From an uncultured Pelagibacteraceae bacterium (GTDB lineage: Bacteria; Pseudomonadota; Alphaproteobacteria; Pelagibacterales; Pelagibacteraceae): a DNA stretch of 53,413 bases. Positions within the stretch are counted from its first letter, which is position 1; the number at the start of each line of letters is the position of its first letter. Below the pieces are notes generated by a model. That model saw only the letters and a list, made by a program, of their open reading frames with translations, was not told where the DNA came from and did no database searches. The DNA is taken from the NCBI GenBank assembly GCA_902599995.1, contig CACKHN010000008.1, forward strand, positions 1 to 53,413. The letters run 5' to 3'. Made by a program: the position numbers and the translations under genes. This document shows positions 1 to 7,364 of this stretch, in pieces.

Positions 1-875
1 TTTGCTTCCTGTATATATCTTCTTACCATTTGTGTTGTTTTGTGACCTGTCATTGCCATAATACTTCTCTCATCTGCGCCAATTTCAGCTGTTGATGTTG
101 CAAATCCAGACCTTAAACTGTGACCTGCGTATTTCGTTTTATCTAACCCAGCTAAAAGTGCATATTTTTGAATTGTTAAAGCTACTGTTTTGTCAGATAT
201 ATTGAATACTTTACCGTTGTTAATTGAGGCATACTTAATCCATTTTTTTAACGATATAACAGGACAATAGTTTCTATTTTCGAAGTAGGGGATTGCCTTA
301 GTCATTCCTAGACCAGTTTGATCAGTCTTTGACCTTTTAACCAATATTTTTACTCCTTCATTAACAAAATCAATATCTTCATATTCAATAGATACTAATT
401 CTGATCTTCTAAAACCACCTGCAAATCCAATTAACAATAAAGCTCGATTCTGATATTTTTTATATTCAATTTTTTCTTCATCTATTACTTTCATAATTAA
501 TTTTAAATCATTGATTAATAATGGTTTTTTAGATAATTGTTTAACTCCCATTTTTCTTTTTATTCCCATTAAATTTTCAGCAATGATAGGATGTTTTGTA
601 TCTATATAATGCCCTTTTAATCTGTGGATAACCTTTATTGAGGCCAATCTTCTTTTTAAAGTGCTAAATTTACTAATAGAACTTAAGTGAGTTAAATATA
701 AAGCAACTATTTTTGGATTACTAGGTATAGATGAAAAACCATTTTTTGAGCAAAAGCTTGAAAAATCTTTGAAATCAGATTGATAAGCTCTTAGTGTATT
801 ATTTGCTTTTGAATTTTTTAAATTGTTTAAAGTTTCTAATTCGAGGTTTTTAACGTCTGTTATTAACTTATTCAT
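1..875 (-). CDS. Tyrosine recombinase / phage-type integrase (3' end outside window)
   Basis: Site-specific DNA recombinase of the tyrosine (lambda Int / XerC-D) family. Translating the minus strand from the ATG at 875-873 gives 291 residues open to the window edge. The N-terminal third resembles a SAM-like core-binding domain (NTLRAYQSDFKDF near residue 30). The catalytic domain shows box I Arg (GGFRRSEL), a central Lys-rich strand (LVKRSKTDQ), box II HSLRSGFAT, the TGHKT histidine and the nucleophile Tyr in MVRRYIQEA. All catalytic residues are therefore present and the gene looks intact as far as visible; only the last few residues should be missing. Such enzymes usually integrate islands or phages, but this could also be a resident recombinase; no attachment sites or phage genes are visible. 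A palindrome covers its promoter and start codon. Confidence 0.93.
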   Translation of the reverse strand, partial: MNKLITDVKNLELETLNNLKNSKANNTLRAYQSDFKDFSSFCSKNGFSSIPSNPKIVALYLTHLSSISKFSTLKRRLASIKVIHRLKGHYIDTKHPIIAENLMGIKRKMGVKQLSKKPLLINDLKLIMKVIDEEKIEYKKYQNRALLLIGFAGGFRRSELVSIEYEDIDFVNEGVKILVKRSKTDQTGLGMTKAIPYFENRNYCPVISLKKWIKYASINNGKVFNISDKTVALTIQKYALLAGLDKTKYAGHSLRSGFATSTAEIGADERSIMAMTGHKTTQMVRRYIQEA

Positions 876-914
876 ATATATTTCCGATAACCATTAATTA
901 TCGGAAATATATAT
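874..914. repeat. Perfect 17-bp inverted repeat at the integrase start (operator candidate)
   Basis: Left arm 874-890 (ATATATATTTCCGATAA) is the exact reverse complement of 898-914, with a 7-nt spacer (CCATTAA). The palindrome covers the -10 element, the predicted transcription start and the first two bases of the integrase start codon. As DNA it sits where a repressor operator would; as RNA it could fold and hide the AUG. It is not followed by a T-run, so it does not look like a terminator. Confidence 0.75.
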
Positions 915-934
915 TAGATAAAATTTGTTGTCAA
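906..934 (-). promoter_or_regulatory. Promoter of the integrase gene
   Basis: On the minus strand, TTGACA (929-934) is followed after 17 nt by TATATT (906-911), a near-consensus sigma70-type promoter pointing into the integrase gene. Transcription would start near 899, leaving a leader of about 24 nt. The -10 element lies inside the right arm of the palindrome at 874-914. Confidence 0.6.
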
Positions 935-979
935 TAGCTATAATTTTTTATTTGTATAGCTAAATCCTAAAAAAATTAG

Positions 980-1063
980 GATAATGATGCTACTATTGAT
1001 GTATTACGAAAAGCTGCAGATTTTTATGAAAAATTATACGAAAATAGTTATAATAATCATTAA
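980..1063 (+). pseudogene. Possible 3' remnant of a coding sequence (27 codons, no start)
   Basis: Between an in-frame TAG (977-979) and TAA (1061-1063) is an open stretch with protein-like composition (DVLRKAADFYEKLYEN) but no ATG, GTG or TTG start codon. It begins beside a short inverted repeat (ATCCTA/TAGGAT, 964-982). It could be the 3' end of a gene cut off by a rearrangement or integration. It is short enough to be chance, so confidence is low. Confidence 0.3.
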
Positions 1064-1080
1064 ATCAAAACAGAATTAAC

Positions 1081-1254
1081 ATGGGATCATTAGACGGAGT
1101 AATTGAACCAATATATTTCCTAATCACTTCTATTGGTTTTGTAATTTTAAGCTTTGTTCAATATAAAAAAACTGGAAAAACCGTAGAAACGATCTATCTC
1201 ACTATTTTAGCTGTTTTTTTTATAGTTTGCTTTATTATTTTAAATTTTTATTGA
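1081..1254 (+). CDS. Small membrane protein of unknown function (57 aa)
   Basis: This short ORF begins ATG at 1081 and ends TGA at 1252-1254. The product has a short N-terminus, a first hydrophobic segment (about residues 10-24, IYFLITSIGFVILSF), a polar loop with several Lys/Thr residues, and a second hydrophobic segment (about 36-55), so it is probably a two-pass inner-membrane hairpin. Its stop overlaps the start of the next gene as TGATG, which suggests the two are translated together. I do not recognise the family. The coupling and plausible topology support a real gene; a link to alkylation repair is only suggested by position. Confidence 0.6.
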   Translation: MGSLDGVIEPIYFLITSIGFVILSFVQYKKTGKTVETIYLTILAVFFIVCFIILNFY

Positions 1255-1523
1255 TGAAAGGCACAAAATTTCAATTAAAAGTTTGGAAATACCTTAAGAC
1301 TATACCAAAAGGCAAAGTCAAAACCTATAAACAGGTAGCAATTGGTATAAAAAAGCCTAAATCAGCTCGTGCTGTAGCTAATGCATGTGGAAAAAACCCA
1401 TATGCTCCTAAAATACCGTGCCATAGAGTAATCCGATCCGATGGAGGCCTTGGTGGATACTCGGGCAGAGGTGGAATTAAGACAAAACTACATTTATTGA
1501 GATCCGAAAAAGTTGATATTTAG
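1254..1523 (+). CDS. Methylated-DNA--cysteine methyltransferase, C-terminal-domain form (Ogt/MGMT family)
   Basis: DNA alkyl-transfer protein that would accept O6-alkyl groups from guanine onto a cysteine. The start is taken at the ATG at 1254, in the TGATG overlap with the preceding ORF; an in-frame start at 1227 would only add residues encoded within that upstream gene. The 89-aa product is just the DNA-binding/active-site domain: the helix-turn-helix region (IPKGKVKTYKQVA), the asparagine/arginine finger region (SARAVANACGKNP), the catalytic IPCHRVI motif and a C-terminal GGYSGRGGIKTKL segment. The usual N-terminal ribonuclease-like domain is missing. Because the PCHR Cys is kept it should be a real methyltransferase rather than an alkyltransferase-like protein, which has another residue there. 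Confidence 0.85.
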   Translation: MKGTKFQLKVWKYLKTIPKGKVKTYKQVAIGIKKPKSARAVANACGKNPYAPKIPCHRVIRSDGGLGGYSGRGGIKTKLHLLRSEKVDI

Positions 1524-2055
1524 TGGCTTTTAAGGCCTATTTTATGGTTAAAATCACTTGTAAAATCTACATTTTTTCAATATTTAACCGTATTTTGTAT
1601 TAAATGTTGCTATACACCCTTCAGTTGTACTATTTATTGAGATATATGAAAATAAAGCGTCTCTATGGCCGTTTAAAACATATATTCTATAACTGCATTG
1701 CTCTACTTTTCAATGATAACTAAGCTAATTTTAGAGCCAATTTTCAATGAATTTTTAACTAATTTTTATTCCCCTATTCACTTAACCAAATACAAATTAA
1801 GAATCTGTGCTTTCTATGCCTAAAAAACAATTGCTATTAAACGTTTTTAGTTATTATGGTTAATTTTTTCCATTAATCTTGTTACATTTGACTTTATAAT
1901 TTTAAAAATAATATTTATTAATCGATTATTTATCTTAAAAAATTAACAATTTATGTTAATTTATCTATATATATTAAATTAAATAAATCAATAATTACAA
2001 CATTTTAATTAAATATATTAAAGTATTACATTATTAATTAGTAACTATTTATTTA
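1524..2055. other. Gene-free AT-rich region
   Basis: I see no supported gene on either strand here: all frames are broken and no tRNA or known RNA is recognisable. It contains short AT-rich inverted repeats (1820-1850 imperfect, 1940-1962 perfect) but no G+C stem followed by a T-run. It separates the convergent methyltransferase and EamA genes and is by far the longest gene-free stretch of the window. Confidence 0.7.
1940..1962. repeat. 9-bp inverted repeat in gene-free region
   Basis: AAATTAACA (1940-1948) and TGTTAATTT (1954-1962) are perfect inverted arms around a 5-nt loop. The stem is almost entirely A/T and is not followed by a T-run, so it is a weak terminator candidate at best. It could be a protein-binding site. 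Confidence 0.4.
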
Positions 2056-2910
2056 CTATTTATTTGTACGTGTAAGTAAATGTTCTCTTCTAGAAATATA
2101 TAAACCACTTAGAACAATAATAAATAGACCTAAATATGTCCAATTATCTGGCAATTCATGAAAGAAATAGTGACTAATTAATATATTTGTAATTATCTCT
2201 GTGTAGCCTAGGGGAGCTAATCTCGATGCATCAGCATATTTGAGTGACAAAATTAAGAAAAAATGCGCTATAGCAGCTATAAGGCCGATTAAAGCCATTA
2301 AAAACCACTCAGTTAAAGATGGTTTAACCCAAACAGAGGGTGTAAATAAGCTTATTATTGATAAACCTACTAAACTTGTAAATAATAAGGTTAAAAAAGA
2401 ATTATCAGAAGTACTCAATTTCCTAGTTATAATAAAATAGAACCCATAACAAATTCCGCATGAAACTGCGGCTAAAGTTGCTAAATTTATTTCAATAAAA
2501 CCAGGTCTAATTACAATTAAAGCACCCAAGAAACCAAATAAAACAGCAGACCATCTTCTAATACCAACCTTTTCGTTTAGAAATATTGGAGAAAAAGCAG
2601 TACAAGTTATAGGTGCTACAAATGCTAAAGTTAAAGCTTTTGGAAGTGAAATGATGGAAATTGCATAAAAAAAACATAAAGTAGAAAAGGCTAAAACAAA
2701 ACCTCTGATCAATTGTAATTTAGGGTTTTTACTCCAGACAAGAGTTCTTCTATAAAAAATTAACATTATAGATAATGTAAAAAGTGCTGAAAAAAAATAT
2801 CTTGCCCAGACAATTTGAAAAACATCCATCGAACCACTTAAATGTTTAGCAAAAGCATCCATAACCGGAACAATCATCCAAGCTGAAGCATTTAAAATTA
2901 TAGCCTTCAT
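2056..2910 (-). CDS. EamA/DMT-superfamily inner-membrane transporter
   Basis: A 284-aa multi-pass protein with about ten hydrophobic segments in two similar halves, the typical EamA (drug/metabolite transporter, RhaT-like) duplication. The first half ends around residue 135 and the second starts at about 145. Family features include the N-terminal region with KHLSGSMDVFQIVWARYFF and the short basic C-terminal tail (SRREHLL). The substrate cannot be predicted; family members export or import amino acids, metabolites or drugs. It lies 13 nt after the AEC permease gene and is probably the last gene of the rplM-to-transporter run on this strand. Downstream is the 532-bp gene-free region. Confidence 0.88.
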   Translation of the reverse strand: MKAIILNASAWMIVPVMDAFAKHLSGSMDVFQIVWARYFFSALFTLSIMLIFYRRTLVWSKNPKLQLIRGFVLAFSTLCFFYAISIISLPKALTLAFVAPITCTAFSPIFLNEKVGIRRWSAVLFGFLGALIVIRPGFIEINLATLAAVSCGICYGFYFIITRKLSTSDNSFLTLLFTSLVGLSIISLFTPSVWVKPSLTEWFLMALIGLIAAIAHFFLILSLKYADASRLAPLGYTEIITNILISHYFFHELPDNWTYLGLFIIVLSGLYISRREHLLTRTNK

Positions 2911-2923
2911 AAAAAAATATAAT

Positions 2924-3823
2924 TTAATAGAAGTATTTTAAAGCAAAAAACACAACAATTGGTAAGGTTATAAATGACATTATTGTTGAAACTACGATCA
3001 TACTTGCAATGCTATCAACAATTTTTTTAGGTGAGTACATTGATCCAATTAAATAAGTCAAAACTGCACTTGGCATAGCACATTGTATTAAAAATACACC
3101 TGCCGCAAAGCCAGATAAATTAAATATTTTTATAATTGCTAAACCAATTAATGGACCGATAAACACTCTACATATAGAGGAAATAAAAGCAGATGTAAAT
3201 GAAAAAACTTTCAATCTTGTAAGAGCAATTCCTAGGGACATTAATATTAAAAATATTGCTGTATAAGCAGTAATCATTGTTGTATTCACTAAAAAAACTG
3301 GAGTTTCAATTTCATAATATATAAATATAATTGAAATTATTATTGCGTATACAGGTGGACTTTTTAACAAAAGTTTGAAGTCAAATTTTTTGCTTGCTAA
3401 AAAAACATTTATAGTGAAATGAAAAAATATAACTAATGAAGATATAGTTGCTGCAATTCCCAAACCTAAATTACCGTAAGCAAATAAGCAAATTGGAAGT
3501 CCCATATTACCTACATTAGGTAAAACAAACGGAGGAAGTTCTCGTATAATTTCTTTTTTTAAGAAAATTAAGAAGAACACTCCTACTAAAGCAAAGGCAA
3601 AAATTGCAATTAATGAGTACCAAAAATACTCAATAAACATTGAAAATGTTACACCAGTAGTAGTGATAGCATAAAAAACCATTGCAGGACTTCCAATATT
3701 AGCTGCAAAATTTGTGATGAAAGAAGTATCTAGCTTGGGGTTTTTTCTACCAATAAAGTAACCAATGCCAACCATAAAAAAAACAGGAAATAAAACCTCA
3801 AAAAGTTTTAAATAAATATCCAT
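2924..3823 (-). CDS. AEC-family (auxin efflux carrier-like) permease
   Basis: A 299-aa membrane protein with about ten transmembrane segments and the AEC-family start (LFPVFFMVGIGYFIGRKNPKL), a central polar stretch with PNVGNMGLPICLFAYG, and a C-terminal QCAMPSAVLTYLIGSMY segment. Bacterial members include malonate and other organic acid transporters, but the substrate here is unknown. Its ATG shares one base with the stop of hom (TAATG arrangement), so translation is likely coupled to homoserine dehydrogenase. An amino-acid-related export role is a guess from that position. Confidence 0.87.
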   Translation of the reverse strand: MDIYLKLFEVLFPVFFMVGIGYFIGRKNPKLDTSFITNFAANIGSPAMVFYAITTTGVTFSMFIEYFWYSLIAIFAFALVGVFFLIFLKKEIIRELPPFVLPNVGNMGLPICLFAYGNLGLGIAATISSLVIFFHFTINVFLASKKFDFKLLLKSPPVYAIIISIIFIYYEIETPVFLVNTTMITAYTAIFLILMSLGIALTRLKVFSFTSAFISSICRVFIGPLIGLAIIKIFNLSGFAAGVFLIQCAMPSAVLTYLIGSMYSPKKIVDSIASMIVVSTIMSFITLPIVVFFALKYFY

Positions 3824-5115
3824 TAACCAATCACTCTAATAAGTGTTGGTGTTCTTAAAATATTTTTGTTTTTTTTAAATATAGATAAGCAATTCCTAGA
3901 ATTTATCTCAGAAGTTTTGTGAGTAATTATTACTATTGTTGCTTTATTTGTTTTTTTATCAGGGGTTTGGATAAGTGTTTTTACAGATATTTTATATTTA
4001 GCTAAACGGTTGGTAATTTGTGATAAAACACCTGGGCGATCATGTACTTCAAACCTTAAATATAGAGAATTTGTATAATTGTTTATATTATAAGATTTTA
4101 AAGTTTTTAATTGCGCAAAAGGTATTCCAAAAGGCTTTTTAATATTCCCTCTAAGTATAGACAATAAGTCAGAAAGTAAAGAGGATGCAGTGGGACCTGG
4201 ACCTGCACCTTCACCTTGCAAAATACTTTCACCAACTGGTTTACCCTCAAGAATTACTGCATTCATTACTCCATTAACATTTCCGATATAAGATTTTTTG
4301 TTAACTAAACATGGGTGAACAGTTTCAAAAAGTTGATTATTTTTTAATTCTGTTATTCCAAGAAGTTTAATTCTTAAATCTAATTGATTAGCAATTTTTA
4401 TATCTTTTAGTTCAATTTTTTCTATCCCCTCCATTAAACATTTGTGGTGTGAAATTTTATTATTAAATGCAAGTGCAGATAAAATTCTTACCTTTGCAAA
4501 AGCATCAAAACCATTTAAATCTAATTTAGGATTGCCTGGTTCAGCATAGCCAAGTTTTTGTGCTTTAATAAGAACATCATTAAATTTTTGATTAGAATGT
4601 TCCATTTCAGATAAGATATAATTTGAAGTTCCATTTAATATTCCATAAACCTTTGAGATCTTGTTTGTCGCTAATCCCTCCTTAATTGATCTTAATATTG
4701 GGATCCCTCCAGCTACAGAAGCTTCAAATTCTAAATTAACATTATTTTTCTCAGCTAATTTTGCTAAATAATTTCCATGTTTAGAAATTAAGGCTTTGTT
4801 AGGTGTAATGACATGAATTTTGCTTTTTAGAGCTTTCTCTACAATCTTTTTGGATATACCGTCAGATAAACCTATTGCTTCAAATAAAATATCTACTTTA
4901 TGTTTTTTGAATACCTCAAGAGGGTTAGTATAAAAAATTTTCTTATTGATTTTAAATTTTCTTTTTTTTTTAATATTTCTAGCCGATATCGCTACAACAT
5001 TAATTTTTGTTCCTGTTTTTATTTCAATATTTTTTTTTTTAGTATTTAACTCATTAAGTAAATAGATACCAACCTGGCCTAAACCTACTACTGCAATATT
5101 ATATATTTTTTTCAT
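3823..5115 (-). CDS. hom: Homoserine dehydrogenase
   Basis: Reduces aspartate semialdehyde to homoserine, the branch point to threonine and methionine. The 430-aa protein has the N-terminal NAD(P)-binding loop (VVGLGQVGIYLL, from residue 9), the substrate motif LNGTSNYILSEM (about 162-173), the GFDAFAKVRILSALAF catalytic-domain stretch and GEGAGPGPTASSLLSDL. A C-terminal ACT domain starts near residue 352 (EVHDRPGVLSQITNRL), which usually gives threonine feedback. Length and layout match monofunctional Hom. It starts inside the stop of the upstream small lipoprotein gene (ATGA overlap). Homoserine made here could feed metY, encoded nearby on the other strand, once acylated. Confidence 0.97.
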   Translation of the reverse strand: MKKIYNIAVVGLGQVGIYLLNELNTKKKNIEIKTGTKINVVAISARNIKKKRKFKINKKIFYTNPLEVFKKHKVDILFEAIGLSDGISKKIVEKALKSKIHVITPNKALISKHGNYLAKLAEKNNVNLEFEASVAGGIPILRSIKEGLATNKISKVYGILNGTSNYILSEMEHSNQKFNDVLIKAQKLGYAEPGNPKLDLNGFDAFAKVRILSALAFNNKISHHKCLMEGIEKIELKDIKIANQLDLRIKLLGITELKNNQLFETVHPCLVNKKSYIGNVNGVMNAVILEGKPVGESILQGEGAGPGPTASSLLSDLLSILRGNIKKPFGIPFAQLKTLKSYNINNYTNSLYLRFEVHDRPGVLSQITNRLAKYKISVKTLIQTPDKKTNKATIVIITHKTSEINSRNCLSIFKKNKNILRTPTLIRVIG

Positions 5116-5339
5116 TTACTAATATCAGGATATTTACTTTTTTTTGTGTAGTCTTCTATAAATATTTTATATTCATCTAAGGTCATTGACGTTAAATCTT
5201 TTGATTTTTTTAATATTTTTGACAAGTCTTTCTGCTTCTCTTTTTTTTTAATAGTATCCTTTGTCCAATAATTAGAATCATGGTTTAAAGAACATTTGCT
5301 AGTAAGTAATAATAAAAATAAACAAAATAATAATCTCAT
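5112..5339 (-). CDS. Small putative lipoprotein between argC and hom (75 aa)
   Basis: The 75-aa product has a hydrophobic N-terminus ending in LLLLTSKCS, which looks like a lipoprotein signal with the modified Cys at residue 16, then a Lys-rich, probably helical and charged remainder. The residue before the Cys is Lys rather than the usual Gly/Ala/Ser, so lipidation is uncertain. Both ends overlap neighbours by 4 nt (ATGA with argC upstream and with hom downstream), which strongly supports translation. I do not recognise the family; nothing connects it enzymatically to arginine or threonine synthesis. Confidence 0.75.
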   Translation of the reverse strand: MRLLFCLFLLLLTSKCSLNHDSNYWTKDTIKKKEKQKDLSKILKKSKDLTSMTLDEYKIFIEDYTKKSKYPDISK

Positions 5340-6358
5340 ATTAATCCAGTTGCTTCTGGAAAGTTAAATCTATTATTTAGACTTTGCACTGCTTGCCCTG
5401 CTCCACCTTTTATTAAATTATCTATAGCTGAAAGTATAACTATTTTATTATTAAATTTTGACTTACATACTGAAATAAGACAATTGTTAGTATTAATAAC
5501 ATCATTTGTACTTATTAAAGTATTTAATTTACAAATCTTAACAAATTTTTCTTTATTATAAAATCTTGACAGTAAACTTAAAACTTTTGTTATATTTACA
5601 TTTGTATTTAAATCTAAATAAATTGTACTTAAAATTCCTTTAAACATTGGTGATAAATGTGGTGTAAAACTGACTTCAATTTTCTTCTTAGAAAATTTTT
5701 TTAACATCTGGTCAATTTCTGAATTGTGACGATGATTTCCAATACCATAAGCACTTAAAGAGTCATATAAATTTTTATTTTTATACTTTTTGTGAACACC
5801 TCTTCCAGCACCAGAATAACCTGATTTGGAGTCTATTATAATATTTGAAACCTTAACTAAATTTTTATTAATCAATGGTATTAACGGCAGAAGTATAGAT
5901 GTCGGATAACAACCAGGACTTGAGATAATATTATACTTTTTAAGTTCTTTTCTATTAATTTCAGGAAGTGAATAGATACTTTTTTTTATCATTTTGATTG
6001 CTCGATGCTTCTGCTTATACCATTTTTTATATTCTGAAGCTTTTTGGAGTCTAAAATCTGCAGCTAAATCAATTAATATATTTTTTTTATTTAAATATTT
6101 GGATATATCTTGGGCTTCTCCATTGGGTAAAGCTGTAAAAATTATATCAACATCATCTAATAATTTTTTATTGAATTTGCTTATTTTAGGTAATTTATAT
6201 TTTGATAATGACTTTTCATAAAAAGAAATGCTTTTCCCTACTGAAGAATTACCACAAAGATATTTAATGTTTATATATCTATGCTTAACTAATATTTTAG
6301 TTAATTGAGTACCGATATATCCAGTAGATCCGGCAACTAACGCATTCAGCTTAGGCAT
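5336..6358 (-). CDS. argC: N-acetyl-gamma-glutamyl-phosphate reductase
   Basis: Third step of arginine/ornithine synthesis: NADPH-dependent reduction of N-acetylglutamyl phosphate to the semialdehyde. The 340-aa sequence has the Rossmann loop AGSTGYIGTQL (from residue 9), the conserved DLAADFR segment, the catalytic Cys150 in SSPGCYPTS, and the GYSGAGRG and GNHRHNSEI motifs. The order rplM-rpsI-argC is common in alphaproteobacteria. The gap to rpsI is 33 nt, and the stop overlaps the next small gene by 4 nt. Confidence 0.97.
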   Translation of the reverse strand: MPKLNALVAGSTGYIGTQLTKILVKHRYINIKYLCGNSSVGKSISFYEKSLSKYKLPKISKFNKKLLDDVDIIFTALPNGEAQDISKYLNKKNILIDLAADFRLQKASEYKKWYKQKHRAIKMIKKSIYSLPEINRKELKKYNIISSPGCYPTSILLPLIPLINKNLVKVSNIIIDSKSGYSGAGRGVHKKYKNKNLYDSLSAYGIGNHRHNSEIDQMLKKFSKKKIEVSFTPHLSPMFKGILSTIYLDLNTNVNITKVLSLLSRFYNKEKFVKICKLNTLISTNDVINTNNCLISVCKSKFNNKIVILSAIDNLIKGGAGQAVQSLNNRFNFPEATGLI

Positions 6359-6391
6359 TTTATAGTATAACAGTTAAATGTTAAAAAAAAA

Positions 6392-6820
6392 TTATCTTTT
6401 AGAGAATTGAAAGCTTCTTCTAGCTTTTCTTCTACCAGGTTTTTTCCTCTCAACAGCTCTAGAGTCTCTAGTAGTAAGTTTTTCAGTTTTTAATGTGCTT
6501 TTTAAATTTTCATCAAATAAAACTAGTGCTTTAGATATGCCATGAACCATTGCACCGGCCTGACCAGTTGGTCCGCCACCTTTAACACTACATCTAACAT
6601 CATAATCTGTAGACTGATTTATAATTTCAAAAGGTCTTGTAATCTGCATTTTATGTGTTTCATCCGCAAAATAATCACTAAATAATTTTCCATTTACATA
6701 TATTTTACCAGATCCTTTTTTCAACCAAACTTTCGCGATAGAAGTTTTTCTTCTGCCAGTTGCATATTTACTGTCTTTAAAATCTAATTTAAGTTTAGGA
6801 AGTGTTTGAGCGTTTTCCAT
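6392..6820 (-). CDS. rpsI: Ribosomal protein S9 (uS9)
   Basis: Small-subunit protein whose C-terminal tail reaches the P-site tRNA. The 142-aa product shows the uS9 core motif (YATGRRKTSIAKVWLKKG), the GGGPTGQAGAMVHGISKAL segment and the basic tail ending in SFQFSKR, with the Lys-Arg end typical of the family. The N-terminal 18 or so residues precede the core and are common in alphaproteobacterial S9. It starts 1 nt after rplM ends, the normal L13-S9 pair. Confidence 0.98.
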   Translation of the reverse strand: MENAQTLPKLKLDFKDSKYATGRRKTSIAKVWLKKGSGKIYVNGKLFSDYFADETHKMQITRPFEIINQSTDYDVRCSVKGGGPTGQAGAMVHGISKALVLFDENLKSTLKTEKLTTRDSRAVERKKPGRRKARRSFQFSKR

Positions 6821-6821
6821 A

Positions 6822-7280
6822 TCAATTTCTAGCTAGATTTTTACTGTTCAATTTATTTAATTCTAAAACTATAGGATTTTGTGCAGAATGTGGGTGATCA
6901 TTACCTGTATAAATTTTTAATTTAGTTAATTGTTTTCGACCTAAAACACCACTGGGTAACATTCTTTTAACTGCAAGTTTTAAAGTTTCACCAGGTTTTT
7001 TTTCATGTAATTTTTCGGGTGTAGCAATCTTAATACCACCAGGGTGACCTGTGTGTCTGTAATACTTTTTGTCTTGAAATTTTTTCCCTGTGAATTTTAC
7101 TTGTTCAATATTTTTAACGACTACAAAATCACCATCATCCATATGTGGTGTATAAGTTGTTTTATTTTTTCCTCTTATAATATTTGAAATAACAGTAGCC
7201 AATCTGCCAACAACTGCATTAGTTGCATCTATTTCATACCAAGATGATGTTATTTGATCTTTTTTAAGGAATTTAGTCAT
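6822..7280 (-). CDS. rplM: Ribosomal protein L13 (uL13)
   Basis: Early-assembling large-subunit protein. The 152-aa product carries WYEIDATNAVVGRLATVIS near the N-terminus, YTPHMDDGDFVVVKN, YRHTGHPGG and the conserved KRMLPSGVLGRKQLTKLKIY stretch. The N-terminal length fits alphaproteobacterial L13, supporting the ATG at 7280. It heads the minus-strand run to rpsI and argC and is divergent from metY across a 208-nt region that also holds the riboswitch pair. Its predicted promoter sits almost on the start codon, so the mRNA may have nearly no leader. Confidence 0.98.
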   Translation of the reverse strand: MTKFLKKDQITSSWYEIDATNAVVGRLATVISNIIRGKNKTTYTPHMDDGDFVVVKNIEQVKFTGKKFQDKKYYRHTGHPGGIKIATPEKLHEKKPGETLKLAVKRMLPSGVLGRKQLTKLKIYTGNDHPHSAQNPIVLELNKLNSKNLARN

Positions 7281-7290
7281 TGTGCGAGGA

Positions 7291-7318
7291 TTAATACTAT
7301 TATTAAATTTAATGTCAA
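7291..7318 (-). promoter_or_regulatory. Putative promoter of rplM-rpsI
   Basis: On the minus strand a consensus TTGACA (7313-7318) is followed after 16 nt by TATTAA (7291-7296). Start of transcription would fall near 7284, only a few bases before the rplM ATG at 7280. No Shine-Dalgarno-like purine run fits in that space. Confidence 0.5.
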
Positions 7319-7364
7319 TTTTATATTTACCTTGAAAATAGGTCTTAATTTGATAAAAGGATTA

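Noticed and set aside
874-914. The palindrome as a terminator or CRISPR-like repeat
   Set aside because: It is a single copy, has no T-run, and coincides with a promoter and a start codon, which favours an operator or mRNA hairpin.
1524-1560. Possible intrinsic terminator after the methyltransferase gene
   Set aside because: GGCTTTTAAGGCC can form only a short imperfect stem and has no T-run directly after it.
2240-2440. 66-aa ORF on the plus strand inside the EamA transporter gene
   Set aside because: It is fully antisense to a well-supported transporter gene and has no recognisable features; a shadow ORF.
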